From positions 231,918 through 295,917 of the forward strand of contig CAJJDO010000027.1 in the NCBI GenBank assembly GCA_905183005.1: DNA of 64,000 bases, written 5' to 3'. Position numbers and translations under genes: made by a program. The DNA comes from Paramecium pentaurelia (lineage: Eukaryota; Ciliophora; Oligohymenophorea; Peniculida; Parameciidae). Below are positions 50,301 to 61,714 of this stretch, piece by piece. Below the pieces are notes generated by a model. The model was not told the DNA's origin, ran no database searches, and saw only the letters and a program-made list of their open reading frames with translations. Positions within the stretch are counted from its first letter, which is position 1; each line of letters opens with the position of its first letter.

Positions 50301-50548
50301 GTCATTTGATTACAAAAAAAGGAAAATGCTTTGTTCTCTTTTATTTCATTAATATTCTCAAGTAAATATTTCTAGGAGTAAACATCTATTGATGTTTTAC
50401 ATTATAATAATTAATTATCCCAGTAGCATTATGGAATCTTTTGGCAATCGTTTTAAATTAATAATTGAGCACATTGACACTTCTCTCCTATTTTTATTTA
50501 TTAACAATATATGATGATGAGGTTAGTGATAATTAATATTTACTTCAT
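47400..50548 (-). CDS. second Cys-rich surface-antigen-like protein, 1,040 residues
   Basis: A signal peptide (MKQILIITNLIIIYCQQ), Cys-rich modules (CYWD, CTTKKGGGC, CIWKQQHC, CYWDSTINQC) and a hydrophobic C-tail (ILISKILSAIVIIIQMIV) give the same GPI-type layout and module pattern as the gene at 36537. It has about half the length and the opposite orientation. One 26-nt intron lies at 49955-49980. The larger paralogue has none, and classical antigen genes are usually intronless. Shared details with the 36537 product, such as TKKGGGC and the CYW/CFW starts, show common descent. The genes probably arose by an inverted or dispersed duplication with subsequent divergence. The function is inferred as an external coat or variable surface protein. 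Confidence 0.85.
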
Positions 50549-50649
50549 TTATATATATTATAATTATTATTATTATGATATAATCTAAAGAATCATAAAA
50601 TGAAAATTAAGACTAATAGCAACTGAAAAAAAGGGCAGATATTACTAAT
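50549..50649. promoter_or_regulatory. short divergent 5' region
   Basis: About 100 bp between the start of the second antigen-like gene (minus) and the small Q/N-rich gene (plus). It must include both 5' control regions. No specific motif is claimed. Confidence 0.3.
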
Positions 50650-51039
50650 ATGGAACAATAAATATCAAATGAATAAAATCAATCAGAAGACAATTAAATT
50701 TCTTAAGAAAAAGAACAAAGAAAATGTGATAACTAATAATTAAATAACTAAGATTCAATTGAAAATAAATCAGAAGACAATGCAATACAATAATCAAACA
50801 ACTAATAATAAAATAGATAAGATTCGATTAGAAACCTATAACTAAGAGATGAAATAGCATTTTTACATACTGTAAGCATAGTATAATTCAATTTATCTTT
50901 ATTTGATGATGATAATTAAAAAGAGAACTCATATTCTTTATATAGATTCTATGAAAATTAAGATTAATATATTATTGCTAATGAAGTTAATAACAGCGTC
51001 AATTAACTAATCAATAATCTGGAAAGTACATAATTTTGA
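50650..51039 (+). CDS. small Q/N-rich protein
   Basis: 129 residues in one exon, beginning MEQQISNEQNQSEDNQISQE. It contains two imperfect copies of an SEDN...NQQ segment in the first 60 residues (an internal repeat of about 24 codons). A more ordered half follows (LRDEIAFLHTVSIVQFNLSL, then NEVNNSVNQLINNLEST). There is no signal peptide or membrane helix. The hydrophilic, low-complexity start and short length make the function unreadable. It terminates 83 bp from the RasGEF stop on the opposite strand. Confidence 0.6.
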
Positions 51040-51121
51040 TTTTGATATAATCCATCTATAGATAACAATAATTAAATATATTATTGTTAATCTTATCATT
51101 ATATCATTGTATTAATTTTTT

Positions 51122-52824
51122 TCATAGTGTATTAAAATATTTTAATATTTATATCTCAATATTTGATTTCTTACAACCAAAATGTCCTAATAATTATTGT
51201 TTTAAACCTGTTTTCAAGTATTTACAAATATAATGATCTTTATAATTAGCTTATGATCCATTCAATTTATTAATAAGTACTTATAAATGTACAATTTAAA
51301 ATAGTTATTGTGCAAGTAAGATTAATTTATTTGATTATTGATCTTTGATATCCTAAAATTTATAAACATAAAGTTATATGAGACTGAAACATGGAATAAT
51401 ACCTTATCTATCATTAATATCTATTTAAATCAAAGTTCTATAATGTTCTTTTTCTAAGATTTCTTAGAGGATTATCTTTTAAAGTGGATTTAATGCATAA
51501 ATAGACTTTAAAATTGATTGAATAATGTAATGATTAAAATAAGTAAATAGAATATGTAACATTTGATAATGTTTTGCTTCTTTTGAGAGTTGATATAAGT
51601 TAATAAATTTTGTTATGAGTATAAATTTCTCGTCCTTTGTGCTAATGATTGTACTAAATATCATATGGAATAAAAGATAATCAAAATAATCGCTAATTTC
51701 ATCATTCCTGTAAATTATTACTGACAATACTTGATTAAATGGTTTTAGTTAAGCATAGCTGTTATACTTATCTTAGAGAATTGTTCAATATCAATAATCC
51801 AAAATTATTTTTATAGAATTTCAACATTACAATTTAGGTAGAAACAATTGCCATCAAATTAAGTAGATAGATTCTAAATTATTGATTAATTCAATATTTG
51901 CATTGATAAATTTCTAAATTTCTTATTCTTTTATGGATGATCAAGACTTTATTTTCTTTATAAAAGAGTTGGAGATGGTGAATTCAATGTTGTTGTAAGT
52001 ATATTCTTTTTTCCATTTAAAATAACTTTTATTTTCTATTCTAATTCATTCTATTTAGCATTATCAATCAATTCAACTAAATTTAAAAATTACAAAAATA
52101 TTGTGCAAAATACACTATTATCATTAATCAAATCTACTTATCGATAATCCAACCATAAATTTAAATATGATAATATTTTTTAATTCTTTTCTTAAACATA
52201 GAATTTAACAACTTCATTTAAAAGATCAATATGACTAAATCCCAATTTTTCATATATCACAATTAACACTCCAAAATCATAATCATTATTGAATCCCTTA
52301 ATTATCTAAGGATCAACAGATTTAGATAAATCTTTAAATATATAAATATCATCTCTCTTAATCTATTCTAATTTCCTTTCAATATTTAATATATCATATA
52401 TTCTATCATATCCATTAGGTTTCTTTATTCTCTCAGTTGAACTTGTTTTTCTAATTTTTTTTAACTCCCTTAATTTTGGAATAGGTCTTTAATAAACAAA
52501 TTTCTAGATTAATGTCTAAAAGCTTAGAATATTAGTTTCAATAATTTCTATTGGTTAATTGAAGTAATCCAATATTAATTCAATTGGCTACTAAAACATA
52601 TGTACATCATCTTTAAATACAACAGGAATATGCTAAAATTGAAAATATAAATATTGTACATTTTTAACTAGACTTGTAAGTAACTATGATTCACTTTTCA
52701 TTAAGGCTTCTACGTGTTATTGATTTCTTACTACTATTATAAATTGCCCATTTAACTATCCCCATTAGGAATCACACATTATAATTATAAATAATTCATA
52801 TTGAATTTTCAATTCTTTAGACAT
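51122..52824 (-). CDS. divergent RasGEF (CDC25-homology) domain protein
   Basis: 559 residues with a single 23-nt intron (51708-51730). At about residues 190-260 the segment NEVVKFYVQEKNQKILSYLN then LWLDYRQ fits the RasGEF N-terminal (REM) motif. Downstream, VEILQKQFWIIDIEQFSKI is at the position of the conserved EIAxQLTxIDxxLFxxI block. The block NDEISDYFDYLLFHMIFS...FILITKFINLYQLSKE...YFNHYI matches the wV..eI....Ra..i.kFI.iA..c..l.Nf pattern. GIIPCFSLIQLYVYKFQDI matches the PciPflG.yL.dl block. The match is by pattern order and is clearly diverged, so catalytic competence cannot be judged. The N-terminal ~110 residues may be an additional small domain. A role as exchange factor for a Ras/Rap-like GTPase is inferred. 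Confidence 0.7.
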
Positions 52825-52959
52825 ACTCTCATTTAAAAGTAAGAAAAAAGAAAGAATCAATTATTTAAATTCTAAATCTAATTTAGAACTTCTATAAATA
52901 TTATATATACTTATATAGAGTTATTCTCCAATTATATTTATATATTAAAAATAGAAACA

Positions 52960-53748
52960 ATGAAAATCTTGGATGATATCAAATAATAAGTGGAGAAGGA
53001 AATGTAAAAGTTTGATCCACGTCTAGCTTAAAAGAAATATCTAAAGATGACAGAATCTATAAAGGATTTGTTTCTAAAAGCAGTGGTTTCTGAGAAGTAA
53101 TCTATTAAAGCGGTACTATTTATATAATATATTAGGCTGCCAATTCTATAGGTATTAATTACTCTTCAGCCAAAGCTATATGGGCAGAATTCAGAAGAAA
53201 GAAATAGAAGAAGAATAATAATAAAGAAGAATCAAATTAGAAAAAAGAAAATCCATTAGTCAAACGTTGTTCATATAAAATATTAAATGGTTGTAATAAG
53301 ATTAAGAAATTGTTTATGGAAATAAAATCGTCTGTATCATAGAATTTGAATTCAACACATTTTTGTAAGATGGATTCTCACATTTGAATAACAAATTATA
53401 TAATTATATTTAGAGTAAATCAATCTCATATCGATTATTTCTAATTAGTTATTCATTAAGAGATTTATCAATGAACTCTTGCATCTATGAAACAGATAAA
53501 AACATATAATAAATGAAAGAGACAAGATTAGACAGAAGAAACTCATATATATAATTCTAATTATTATATAAAAATAAAGATACAAGATAATTAAAGTTAT
53601 TTGAATATAAATTGATTATTAAGAAATATCATGAAGATTAATATTTTATATTCTCTATTTAATATAAAAATAACCTTGAAGTATTCTATGAATATTTATT
53701 TCAACAAATTATGAGACTGTTTAATAACTAAATTATATTAGGATATGA
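52960..53748 (+). CDS. helix-turn-helix protein, gene model partly uncertain
   Basis: The first exon plus the segment after the 23-nt intron at 53113-53135 encode SIKAAANSIGINYSSAKAIW followed by AEFRRKKQKK. This is a homeodomain-like/transposase-type HTH with a basic tail, so sequence-specific DNA binding is likely. Without further introns the frame ends at a TGA at 53385-53387 (134 residues). The downstream sequence is strongly coding-like in another frame (KIVCIIEFEFNTFLQDGFSH, SYSLRDLSMNSCIYETDKN). Joining it needs a second intron, here 53269-53300 (32 nt), and a third, 53719-53741 (23 nt), giving 236 residues and a stop before the next gene. The N-terminal HTH part is firm; the later splice sites are inferred. 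Confidence 0.6.
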
Positions 53749-53843
53749 AGAAATGATTTATATAAAGAAAATGAATTATGAAAAATAACCATTATCTAAT
53801 TAGATAATTATTAATTTTTAGTTATAAATTATTTATATAAGAA

Positions 53844-56548
53844 ATGAGTGTATAACCTAGATTAAGTCCAAAGAATTACAAAAAATATAGCATCTTTAAT
53901 GATTCAATCAATATAAGAACATCTCGTAACACAAGCTTTGATTATGAATTTTAAAAGAGAAGGAATTCCAACTTAAAGTTCAAAAATTCTGGCAGTGTTT
54001 TAAGAGGTTCTAAAGCTAATGATTTTATGGGAAATCTCATAGCACATTTTTAATATGTATAAATATTCTCTATAATAAATTATAGGGTTAAAATGCATTT
54101 AGAGAAAAGAATTTAATTGAAGCTATTAAATACTATAATGAATGTATATTAATAGATTCTTTACATGTACCTAGTAGATATATGTTGGGAGTATGTTATT
54201 TCTCTTAAAATTAATATGAAAAATGTATTAAAGAACTTAAATTTGTTAAAGAACAATAACCAAATTACAATAAAAATGTATATATAATACTTGCACTTGG
54301 TTATAAAAAGTTAATGTAATTAGATTGGTCAATCAGAACAGTAATAAATTTATTATCATAATAGTTAGATGAATGTTTATAGTTTTATCCACAATGTTAT
54401 GACGCATTGATATTCAAAGGCAAATTGGAACTTAAATTAAGGAGATTCTAAGATTGTGAATCAACATTGAAATAAGCTATTAGAATAAATTCAAAAAGAT
54501 CAACAGGATATCATTATTTTGGAGATTGTTAAAGATTGTAAAATAATTTGGATTTAGCAATTAAGAATTATTAAATAGCATTACAATTTGATACAAGTGA
54601 TAAATCTAAATTAAACATTTTAAAAATATCTATATGTCTTTATGAAATGGCAAATTATCAGTAAGCTTTATAGATGATTGATTAGGTATTATATTTTGTT
54701 AATTAGTATTTAAGCTTAGATGAATAATCATCTGAAGCAAACAAATTGAAGGGATAAATATTATATAAACTTGGAGAAAAGTCAGAAAGTTAATTATATT
54801 ATGAATAAGCAATTTAAAACAATAATTCTAGAAATGCTGTCTCTAAAGCTATGATAGAAATTAGTAAATTTAAAATAGAATCTAAAGATTATTATTCTTT
54901 ATATCATACACTTTTAAGAACTGAATATTTAGATGTTGATAAATAATAATTATAACCTTATATCTAATTTTCTGAAGCTGTTGTTTGTTTAATGAAAAAG
55001 AATTATACATAAGCAGATGAAGCATTTAAAATATTAGAATAATTAGAAATTCCAATTCTTATATAAGAGATCTATCATTCATATTTAGGATATTTAAATA
55101 TGATGCTTAATAATTTTGAAGAGGCATTAAAAGATTTTAAAAAGAATAAATCTTTACCATATAATTAAATAATATGTGAAGGAATTATTAATTTTAATTC
55201 ATTTTAAATTGCTTATTCTAAATTTGATTAAGCATTAAATTACAATTAGATTGATCCAAATATGTATAAAGCAATATTATTAATAAAGGAAGGATTAAAG
55301 GAAGAGAATTCTGATTATGTTAATAATTCATTGTAATGTTTAATTAGAGCATAATAATATAATTAGAACAATTCTTAATTGATGTATTTAAAATCATTAG
55401 CATATATGTTAATGGACAATATTGAAGATGCATACAAAGAAATATTAACAACTATTGAAAAGGCAGATGAAAATTTAGCTGATCATTATTATTTGAAGGG
55501 ATTAATCTTGGCATTAAATGGAGATATCTTAAATGCAGTCTAAGATTTTTCAGTCTGTTTAGGAATTGATGATTAATATTAAAAAGCCTATTTATAAAGA
55601 TCAAAATGCTATTCATATTTGGGAGAAATGTAATCAGCTTTTGATGATATGAACAGTTATATTTAATATGTAGATGACTTTTTGAGTGCTGGCAATCTGT
55701 TATATAATAGTAAGATGTATGAAGAAGCATATAAAACATATAAATAAGAACCAAATTCAACATTTGAACATAAATAATAGATGGCAATTTGTTTATTTTA
55801 ATTAGAATAATTTGATGGAGAGGAAATTCAAGAATTTATAAAAGATAAATAATTTGATCAAAATATGATTCATGCTTATTAACAAATACTAAAATATGAA
55901 TATGATTTAGCTATCTTAACCTTATAAAAAAAGATTGATCCTTAAACATCCTTTTTCTTTAATAAATAATATCTACATTAATATAAAGGCATTTGTTATT
56001 TATATTTACAGAAATATTAAGAGGCAATTCAAGAATTTGAAAGATGTATTTAATAGACTAAATCAGATACTCTTATTTATATAACAAATTATAATATTAT
56101 GTTTTGTTGGATGATGTTAAAGAAATTTAAATATTCTCATACTCAATTAGAATAATTAATTAAAATTTCAGAATAGAAGCATGTCTTACTAACTATTAGA
56201 AATCTCTTAATTGATTAAACAGAATTTATATTGTCGGATAATCCATAAGGAATAGAAATTATGTTATCAGATACAATTAAATTATAACCATTTGTGTCAA
56301 CATAGTATACAATATATCCATATTTCTCATTACCTATTCCTTAATTAAAAGATATGACTCCCTAATTTGATTTCAAAATAATCTAATCCTTAAATGTAAT
56401 CTATTGTAATAATATAATTAAGGCATAATCAATTGAATGTAGACCTGAAGCTCCATGGATTAGAAGAAATTAAAGTGGTGTGTTATTTACTGATAATTTG
56501 TAGTAATGTGAATTAAGTTAAACAGAAAACAGTTCTCCAGAAAACTGA
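53844..56548 (+). CDS. tetratricopeptide-repeat (TPR) protein
   Basis: 891 residues with one 29-nt intron (54057-54085). After a Ser/Arg-rich, phosphorylatable N-terminus (MSVQPRLSPKNYKKYSIFND) come many TPR units, for example GQNAFREKNLIEAIKYYNEC, KLGEKSESQLYYEQAIQ, KAYLQRSKCYSYLGEMQSAF and GICYLYLQKYQEAIQEFERC. They show the W/L-G-Y-A-F-A-P spacing over most of the length. The C-terminal ~120 residues are non-repeat and Q/P-rich. TPR arrays are protein-interaction scaffolds; in ciliates large ones are common in intraflagellar transport and BBS-type complexes, but none is specifically recognised here. It starts 95 bp after the preferred stop of the HTH gene. Confidence 0.85.
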
Positions 56549-57363
56549 ATTTATTATAATATCACTGTAGAGCTAATTTAAATTTTTTATTTGATAATTT
56601 AATTCAATAATCTTAATTCTCTATAAGCTAATAAAAAAATATATAAATATTAATATTATACTTAAAATCTATATTTATAATTGCATTTCATTTTTAATTT
56701 TGTTTGATAGTATAAAAATGAATTCAAATATATTCTATTACATTCTGTTTGAATAATATGTGTAATTGAATAAACAAAAATATAAAATGGATTCATTTTA
56801 GAGCAAAATTACAAATATAATGATTAATAACAATATGATATCAAATTATTGATATTAGATATATATTATCTTAATAAAAGAATTCAATTCACTATAGAAT
56901 TAGTGGAATTAATTCAAGAATTAAATAATTCCATATTACCTAGACCATATTGATAACTTATTGTCATAATGGAATGTGTGGTTGTTATGTTAAAAGATGG
57001 CTCTTTTAGTTTAATACAGGATAGATAAGTTGTTTGATTAAAGTAGCTATAGAGTGTGGATTTACTTAAATGATGTTTAATATAAAAAGGAGAGGATTAA
57101 TAGAAATATATTGTTTAAAGAATTTGTGAAGATAAAGAATAATAGATGAGATTAGGAATAGATTGATAAATAGAAATATTTTGATAAGACAAACATTTAT
57201 GATTGAATACTTTATTAGATATTAGAATTGAAAAAAAGTGAAGAGTAAGAATTGAAGATATACTACAAGATGTAATATTAAGAGAATTTAGTTGAGAATA
57301 TAATAATGAGATCAGGATTGTGAGATGATTTATAAAACTAATTGAATGCAGATTTTAATCAAT
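56549..57363 (+). pseudogene. degenerate coding tract between the TPR and GPI-transferase genes
   Basis: No intact gene can be drawn here, but the plus strand from about 56715 has patches with coding-like composition (G/A at first codon positions). They sit in different frames and are broken by TGA codons. Examples are QFTIELVELIQELNNSILPR ending at a TGA, then in another frame MALLVQYRIDKLFDQSSYRV, KKERINRNILFKEFVKIKN and EEQELKIYYKMQYQENLVEN, with three TGAs. GT..AG introns cannot connect them, because long parts lack any GT. A decayed gene is the best reading. The complementary strand carries a long TGA-free frame that is F/S/Y-rich and runs antisense into the TPR gene; I regard it as a shadow. 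Confidence 0.35.
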
Positions 57364-59559
57364 ATGTATTCGTAATTTATTTTAAGTGTGATAGGATGCT
57401 TCTTAATTATCTTCTCAACGTTTTGGTTCAGGACTCCAATTAGAGATATCAATGAAATTATTGCATTTAGAAAACCTATTTATGATTAAGTAGTATTGCT
57501 ATTTTTGGATGCCACAGGTTATCGATATATAATGAATGAAAGTAAGGATCATTAGATATTCTAAACTATCACTTTATTGAGGGGATTAAGGGAGACTTAT
57601 CCACTTCATACATTCCTTCAAAAAACTAAGGCTGTCCCACCTTCTACAGACTTTACTATATTAAGTATAATTAATGGAATCAAACAGATGTAAAACAATT
57701 TGGATGTGATATTCAAGTCTTATCCAGCACCTTATGAAGATTCTCTACTCAGAAAACAATTTAAAACAGCTCTTTATTCAAGTAAAAAATAAGACTGGCT
57801 AAGAATGACTTCAGGAGAATTCACTTATATTGAAAACCCTTAATTTTTTAATTTAGATAACATTTAATTAGCAGATCTTTCATCATATTAATTCTTTAAA
57901 TAATCATTCTAATAAGCTAAACCAGACTACCAATTATATATAGTTCATATGATGGGATTTGATGCATTAGGACATGCCTTATAATATTAAGATTATGATT
58001 AAGGAATATAATTATTAAGAATGTATAATTCTATTTTAGAAGGAGTGGTTAATAGTTTAAAAGAAAATCAACTTTTAATTGTGATAGGTGATCATGATCA
58101 AAGTAAAAGAGGAAAACATTATTAATGTTCTTAAGAATCATTTGAATGTGAAGGTTTTATATTTGCATTCTCATTCAATGAACTTACAACAGATGATTAA
58201 ATCTATGAATATTATGAACCTACTGATTTATCAGCAACTATCAGTTCATTATTAGGATATTAACCAACAAGCTAAAATCTAGGAAAAATAATACCTTAAT
58301 TCTATCCTAAAAATTTAAATAGTTCAGAAATCTAAAATGATTAAGAGATGATCAAATAATAAGTGCTTAAATATTTATAAACATAAGGATTTAAAATATA
58401 ATCCACATTTATTGAAGAACTAAAATAAGTACCTGCAGATCAAGTTGTAAGTCATATTTAAAGAAACTTATAAATTGGTGTACCAAGAAAAGAATCCTTT
58501 ATAATTGGAATAATGTTATTATTATTTAGTATCTACTCAATGAGAAGTCTTTGGGGATTTTAAGAAATCTTAATCATTGTATCAACTGGATTCTTTAATC
58601 CTTAAATTATGATTATAGGATTATTGATATTAGTAATCATTAAGAAAGAATATAATTTAAAATGGATTCTCAAAATATTAGCTTTCTTGTTGTTCATTTA
58701 ACTTAATTATATGGGTTATATTCCTGAGATTCTATTATCAATTGAAATACAATTCCTACTCATTTTAGTAATTAAATATCATACATATATACGTTCAGGA
58801 TAAACTTTTACTAAATGGAAAATATCATTATTATTTGCATTAGTAACTATGTCATCATTTACAGTTTATGTGTTTTTCCTATTGGGTTAAAGTGAATTTG
58901 AATTAAAGAGGTCTTTCTTAATTAGTATGATAATTGTTATAATATTTCTTTGTGTTATAGATCCAAGGTATTTTAATTAAGGAAAAGTTAAGGCTTTATA
59001 TGTGACAATACTTTTTATTTTGTCTGATGTTACAATAATATTCTAATTAAATTACTCTAAGAATTTTATATAATTTATTCTATAATTTATGCTATTGCAA
59101 TTTATTGATGTAGGATAGAATGTACTCATTTCTAAAATTATATATAATGCAATAAATCCCATTAAAATAGATCATTAAGTTTTTAAAGGTCATTAATAAG
59201 TTAATATGAATTCTATGATCATACTCACTTAAGAATTTGATATTGGACCATCCTTATTTTCTGTTTTTATTGGTAGTTTTGGATGCTAAATAATAGGAAT
59301 TGCTACATTATTTTTTAATAAACTTAATTAAAATAGACATAAAATAATAAGTGCATTGATTATTTCATCCATCTCTAATCTACTTTTAGATTCATGGCGG
59401 ATACTGAATTATAAATAATCTATTCTCAACACTAATCAAATGATTGAAGAATAGATTGCATTATTAAACAGTTTGCCATTAAAATTAGTAGAATTGATCA
59501 TATATAACTTAACTTTAATTATTTTGGCTAGATAAACCAAGAAATAGAGATAGATGTGA
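57364..59559 (+). CDS. GPI ethanolamine-phosphate transferase-like (PIG-O/PIG-N/PIG-G superfamily)
   Basis: 731 residues, no introns. A single N-terminal signal-anchor (SQFILSVIGCFLIIFSTFWF) precedes an alkaline-phosphatase-type luminal domain. This has VVLLFLDATGYRYIM (metal Asp), VPPSTDFTILSIINGIK (nucleophile Thr region), YIVHMMGFDALGHALQ (Asp and His) and LLIVIGDHDQSKRGKH (GDH metal ligands). About 9-10 membrane helices fill the C-terminal half. The topology and motif order match ER enzymes that add ethanolamine phosphate to GPI mannoses. Which of the three enzymes it is cannot be settled by eye. The gene lies 7 kb from the second antigen-like gene, whose product would be a client if GPI-anchored; this link is functional inference only. 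Confidence 0.8.
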
Positions 59560-59589
59560 CATATATAAAATTCCTTATAAATTAATTAA

Positions 59590-60461
59590 TCAAAAGTATA
59601 ATTTCTTATAAATTAATTAATTTTAAAATTGCTGCTGCATCAATTAGAATTGCATATCAAATTAAATTGGTTATATAAATCCTCTCTTTGAATATACACT
59701 ATATCCTTTGAATTAACAAACAGGTTATTATTGAAATGGTTAATACTAAAAATATAAATTTTATTATTCTTACATAATAAAATTATTATTAGCCTTATCT
59801 CATTTCTATTGGAGTTTAAGGAGTACTAATCTCAGTGCTTTTCTCATATACTGTATTAATTGTAATGCCATCTTTTTAAAATTAATGCAATGCTTCTGAA
59901 ACTTAATTTAATAGACCTGTTCTTTCAGCAAAGCAGATTCTCTTTAATTTTGGCATTTCTTTTAGAGTATCAACCACTAAAAAAATAATATTAATATTTT
60001 TTTACATTTAATATTTTCTCTTTGTACTTTAACTTCTATATCTACATTTTTAGAAATTTTATATTATGTATTTGTATTGAACTTTGTAGTAGGTTTAAGA
60101 AAGAAATTTTTATTTATTTCTATAATAGATTTAATAGCATTTTACCTATTTTCAATTGTTAATATTTTTCAGCTGAATAAGAACTTTAACTTTTGTCATC
60201 AGAATCCTTTTATGAACATACAGAAAGTGGATTATAACCATGTGATGCCACCTTGTTTAATTCAGGAGATGTATTACAAGAGGAGTCACTTTTTTTAAGT
60301 TCAGGGATTTGCTAAACAAATTCATAAAGATCAGAAGGAGTTTTTGATTACAATTATTCTTTAAATTCAGAAACTATAGAGAGTAATTAATCTGGTAAAA
60401 GTGGATTGAGTTTGTTAATGAATTGAAGGAAGGCAATTTTCAATGTATCTATAGTATCCAT
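59590..60461 (-). CDS. hypothetical S/Q-rich protein, 262 residues
   Basis: Four exons with introns 60120-60145 (26 nt), 59977-60005 (29) and 59746-59773 (28). It begins MDTIDTLKIAFLQFINKLNP and has a Ser-rich linker (KKSDSSCNTSPEL, KDSDDKSQSSYSAEK). An ordered central region follows (KNVDIEVKVQRENIKL, VDTLKEMPKLKRICFAERTG, LLNQVSEALHQFQKDGIT), and the C-terminus is Q/P/F-rich. The whole model relies on reading through three introns that each remove a frame break, and the resulting composition is continuous. No family is recognised. The central helical block might be a DNA- or protein-binding domain. It is divergent from the membrane-protein gene at 60541. Confidence 0.7.
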
Positions 60462-60540
60462 TTGATAAAAATTAGAATAAATAAATTTGTATAGAATAGT
60501 TAAATATATCATAAAAGAATGTATAATAAATATTATTAAA
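60462..60540. promoter_or_regulatory. 79-bp bidirectional 5' region
   Basis: Only 79 bases lie between two divergent start codons (60461 minus, 60541 plus). This is one of the most compact promoter intervals in the window. No specific element is identified. Confidence 0.35.
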
Positions 60541-61608
60541 ATGGAATTAGAAGAGTCATGTTCTAGTTTCAAAGACTTAGATGATGATGGAAGTGACATT
60601 TTTAAGTCTCTTATAGATGATGATTCAGATTATTTGAGTAGAAATTAATGTACAATCCAAATTAACAATTAATTACAAAGAAGTGTAGTTTAAGATAGTT
60701 CTTCTTTGGTTAGAGGAAGTGAGTAATCAGTAGAATCTGATCAATCATTTATTATAGAATAACCCATATTAATAAAGAAAGAATAAAGTAGACAATTCCA
60801 CAATCGTTTGGAATTAATTCTATAGCGAACTAGACCTAAAAGGAAATAGGAAAAATAAAGATTTAGTTTGGATACATCAGCTATTCTTATTAAGTTGTTA
60901 AATTCTAAAAGACTATATAGATTGGTATTTAATTTCTATATATTTTTGAACATAATATTTAGAATAATGTGTTTAGTAATCACATTTTTATAAAGTATAG
61001 TATATAGTTTGGATAACAGATGGTCTTGTTGGGGATCATTGGGTGGTTTTTGTTTAACAAGAATTTTATTTGGTTTATCAATTTATAAGTTATTAAATAT
61101 TGGAGAATTTACAAAAGATAAATCTATAAAGATTGTTTATGAAACTTATTTAAAATGGTTTGAAGATACTTAAATAAAGATTAGATAATTGGAAAGAGAA
61201 ACTAATTCTCTTATTAGAAGGAATTAATCTGATGAAGATTAATTTTTTAAGTAAACAAAAGAAATCTATAGATTATAAAAATAGTTATTATTTTTAAAGA
61301 CTTATTAAATATTTATACCACCTGAATTGTCATTTTTATATTTTAGAAAATAAAGTAATGGATTTTTTTAAGTGTAAAACTTTATTATGAAAAGTATTGA
61401 ATTATTTTTCTTTATGCCAGCATTTCTCTATTTCATTACTGTATTTAATGTAAGAGATGTAGAAAGAATTGTTATTTTGGATTTCACAGAACATTAAATA
61501 TAACATATTTTTATTATTCTTGTCATATTAGATAATATTATTTTCATATTTATATCTCTAGCTTTACTATACTTAGGAAATAATAAAAAAAAAGTTAAAC
61601 CTATTTGA
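60541..61608 (+). CDS. multi-span membrane protein, unknown; end possibly frameshifted
   Basis: 355 residues in one exon. The acidic N-terminus (SCSSFKDLDDDGSDIFKSLI) is followed by S/Q-rich sequence and a basic patch (RTRPKRKQEKQRF). Helices follow around LVFNFYIFLNIIFRIMCLVI, then a WSCWGSLGGFCLTRILFGLS segment, a cytosolic charged coil (LERETNSLIRRNQSDEDQF), and two further helices (LFFFMPAFLYFITVF, HIFIILVILDNIIFIFISLA). The frame ends just after an A9 run (about 61585-61593). In another frame a further hydrophobic stretch continues to 61796. A one-base error or indel in the A-run would therefore add one or two helices. No family is recognised. Confidence 0.7.
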
Positions 61609-61714
61609 AATTATTACTTATTTTATATATTAGTCTATTAATATTTATTCAAATATTATTAATAATATCTTTAATAATCATTTTAATAGAAAAGTTTATT
61701 AATTATCAAACTTC

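Noticed and set aside
55452..55787. Minus-strand frame of 111 codons
   Set aside because: Antisense shadow of the TPR protein.
56549..57363. Long TGA-free minus-strand frame opposite the degenerate tract
   Set aside because: Its F/S/Y/I-rich composition and poor first-position G content are those of an antisense shadow, and it continues into the TPR gene without a stop.
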